NCBI GenBank assembly: GCA_963210315.1
Contig: OY723311.1
Span: 310,001 to 374,000, forward strand
DNA from: Rhynchopus euleeides
Lineage: Eukaryota > Euglenozoa > Diplonemea > Diplonemida > Diplonemidae
Direction: 5' to 3'
DNA length: 64,000 nucleotides
Part shown: positions 63,401 through 64,000 of the stretch, in pieces
Position numbering within the stretch: position 1 is the first letter of the stretch
Layout of the letters: every line of letters starts with the position of its first letter
Notes under the pieces: model-generated
Told to the model about the DNA's origin: nothing
Seen by the model: the letters and a program-made list of their open reading frames with translations, nothing else
Database searches by the model: none
Position numbers and translations under genes: made by a program

Positions 63401-64000
63401 ATGTCCGGCCCAGTACGTGCGAGATCGGCCCATAGCCGGCCCAGCACTGCCGAGATCGGCCCATGTCCGGCCCAGCACTGCCGAGATCGGCCCATAGCCG
63501 GCCCAGTACGGGCGAGATCGGCCCATGTCCGGCCCAGCACTGCCGAGATCGGCCCATAGCCGGCCCACTACGGGCGAGATCGGCCCATGTCCGGCCCAGC
63601 ACTGCCGAGATCGGACCATGTCCGGCCCAGTACGTGCGAGATCGGCCCATAGCCGGCCCAGCACTGCCGAGATCGGCCCATGTCCGGCCCAGCACTGCCG
63701 AGATCGGCCCATAGCCGGCCCAGTACGGGCGAGATCGGCCCATAGCCGGCCCAGCACTGCCGAGATCGGCCCATGTCCGGCCCAGTACGGGCGAGATCGG
63801 CCCATAGCCGGCCCAGTACGGGCGAGATCGGCCCATAGCCGGCCCAGTACGGGCGAGATCGGCCCATAGCCGGCCCAGCACTGCCGAGATCGGCCCATGT
63901 CCGGCCCAGTACGGGCGAGATCGGCCCATAGCCGGCCCAGCACTGCCGAGATCGGCCCATGTCCGGCCCAGTACGGGCGAGATCGGCCCATAGCCGGCCC
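54479..64000. repeat. 31-bp satellite array, about 307 units, open to the right edge
   Basis: Each unit has GGCCCAGTACGGGCGAGATC followed by GGCCCATAGCC. There are three main variants in the first half (GTACGGGC, GCACTGCC, GTACGTGC) and two in the second (ATAGCC, ATGTCC). Combinations recur in longer patterns: rare variants (CCTTTGTCC with GGCCTGTAGCC) appear together at about 55928, 59931 and 61414. Few indels break the period. All three minus-strand frames stay open for thousands of bases because the unit has no stop in any minus frame. The long predicted proteins (31-residue period, up to 2920 codons) are thus a by-product of the repeat and are not annotated as genes. Confidence 0.95.

Noticed and set aside
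54396-63991. Very long minus-strand reading frames (up to 2920 codons) with a 31-residue repeat
   Set aside because: All three minus frames are open because the 31-bp unit has no stop in any phase. No start context or unique sequence supports a gene.

Overview
The window looks like nuclear DNA of a GC-rich, repeat-rich protist, most probably a euglenozoan flagellate and perhaps a diplonemid. This is inference and rests on four points. (1) All eight host genes recognised lie on the minus strand, as in the one-way gene clusters of Euglenozoa. (2) The cyclase at the left edge has the trypanosomatid type of class III catalytic core. (3) A tyrosine-recombinase retroelement has the gag / recombinase / RT-RNase H order and split repeats of VIPER, a family known from trypanosomatids. 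(4) Start codons tend to follow a pyrimidine tract and an AG, which would suit spliced-leader trans-splicing. No spliced-leader gene was seen. Most genes are intronless. Two have short GT-AG introns whose phases fit exactly.

Layout: 1-1893, adenylate-cyclase-type gene running off the left edge. 3.1-5.4 kb, a terminal-inverted-repeat (TIR) element with a hAT-like element inside it. 7.5-11.2 kb, Patched/NPC1-like membrane protein. 11.4-21.4 kb, composite TIR element that has taken in a 5'-truncated LINE, a VIPER-like retroelement (treated as a fossil) and a 225-bp palindromic MITE. 22.7-27.9 kb, an ACATGTA-rich foldback element holding three other TIR elements, one of which holds a hAT-like element. 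29.3-30.7 kb, a bacterial-type DMT transporter. 30.7-32.7 kb, two adjoining TIR elements. 34.0-35.1 kb, a second ACATGTA foldback with one nested insertion. 36.0-39.4 kb, a four-exon beta-propeller/helical protein resembling the decapping scaffold EDC4. 40.5-42.5 kb, a three-exon gene ending in an acyl-CoA-binding domain. 44.3-45.9 kb, a proline-rich protein with a possible myristoylation signal. 48.0-50.4 kb, a receptor-like protein with a degenerate cyclase domain. 51.9-53.5 kb, a secreted metzincin protease with a lectin tail. From 54.48 kb to the right edge, about 307 copies of a 31-bp satellite.

The host genes do not form one pathway. Two are cyclase-homology signalling proteins, two are membrane transport proteins, one is a likely RNA-decay scaffold, one binds acyl-CoA and one is an exported protease. 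The strongest new signals are these: two sequence modules shared upstream of the degenerate cyclase and the protease; the stop-free 31-bp satellite that starts beside a foldback element; the nested transposons, datable by target duplications; and a small, weakly H2B-like reading frame carried inside a DNA transposon.
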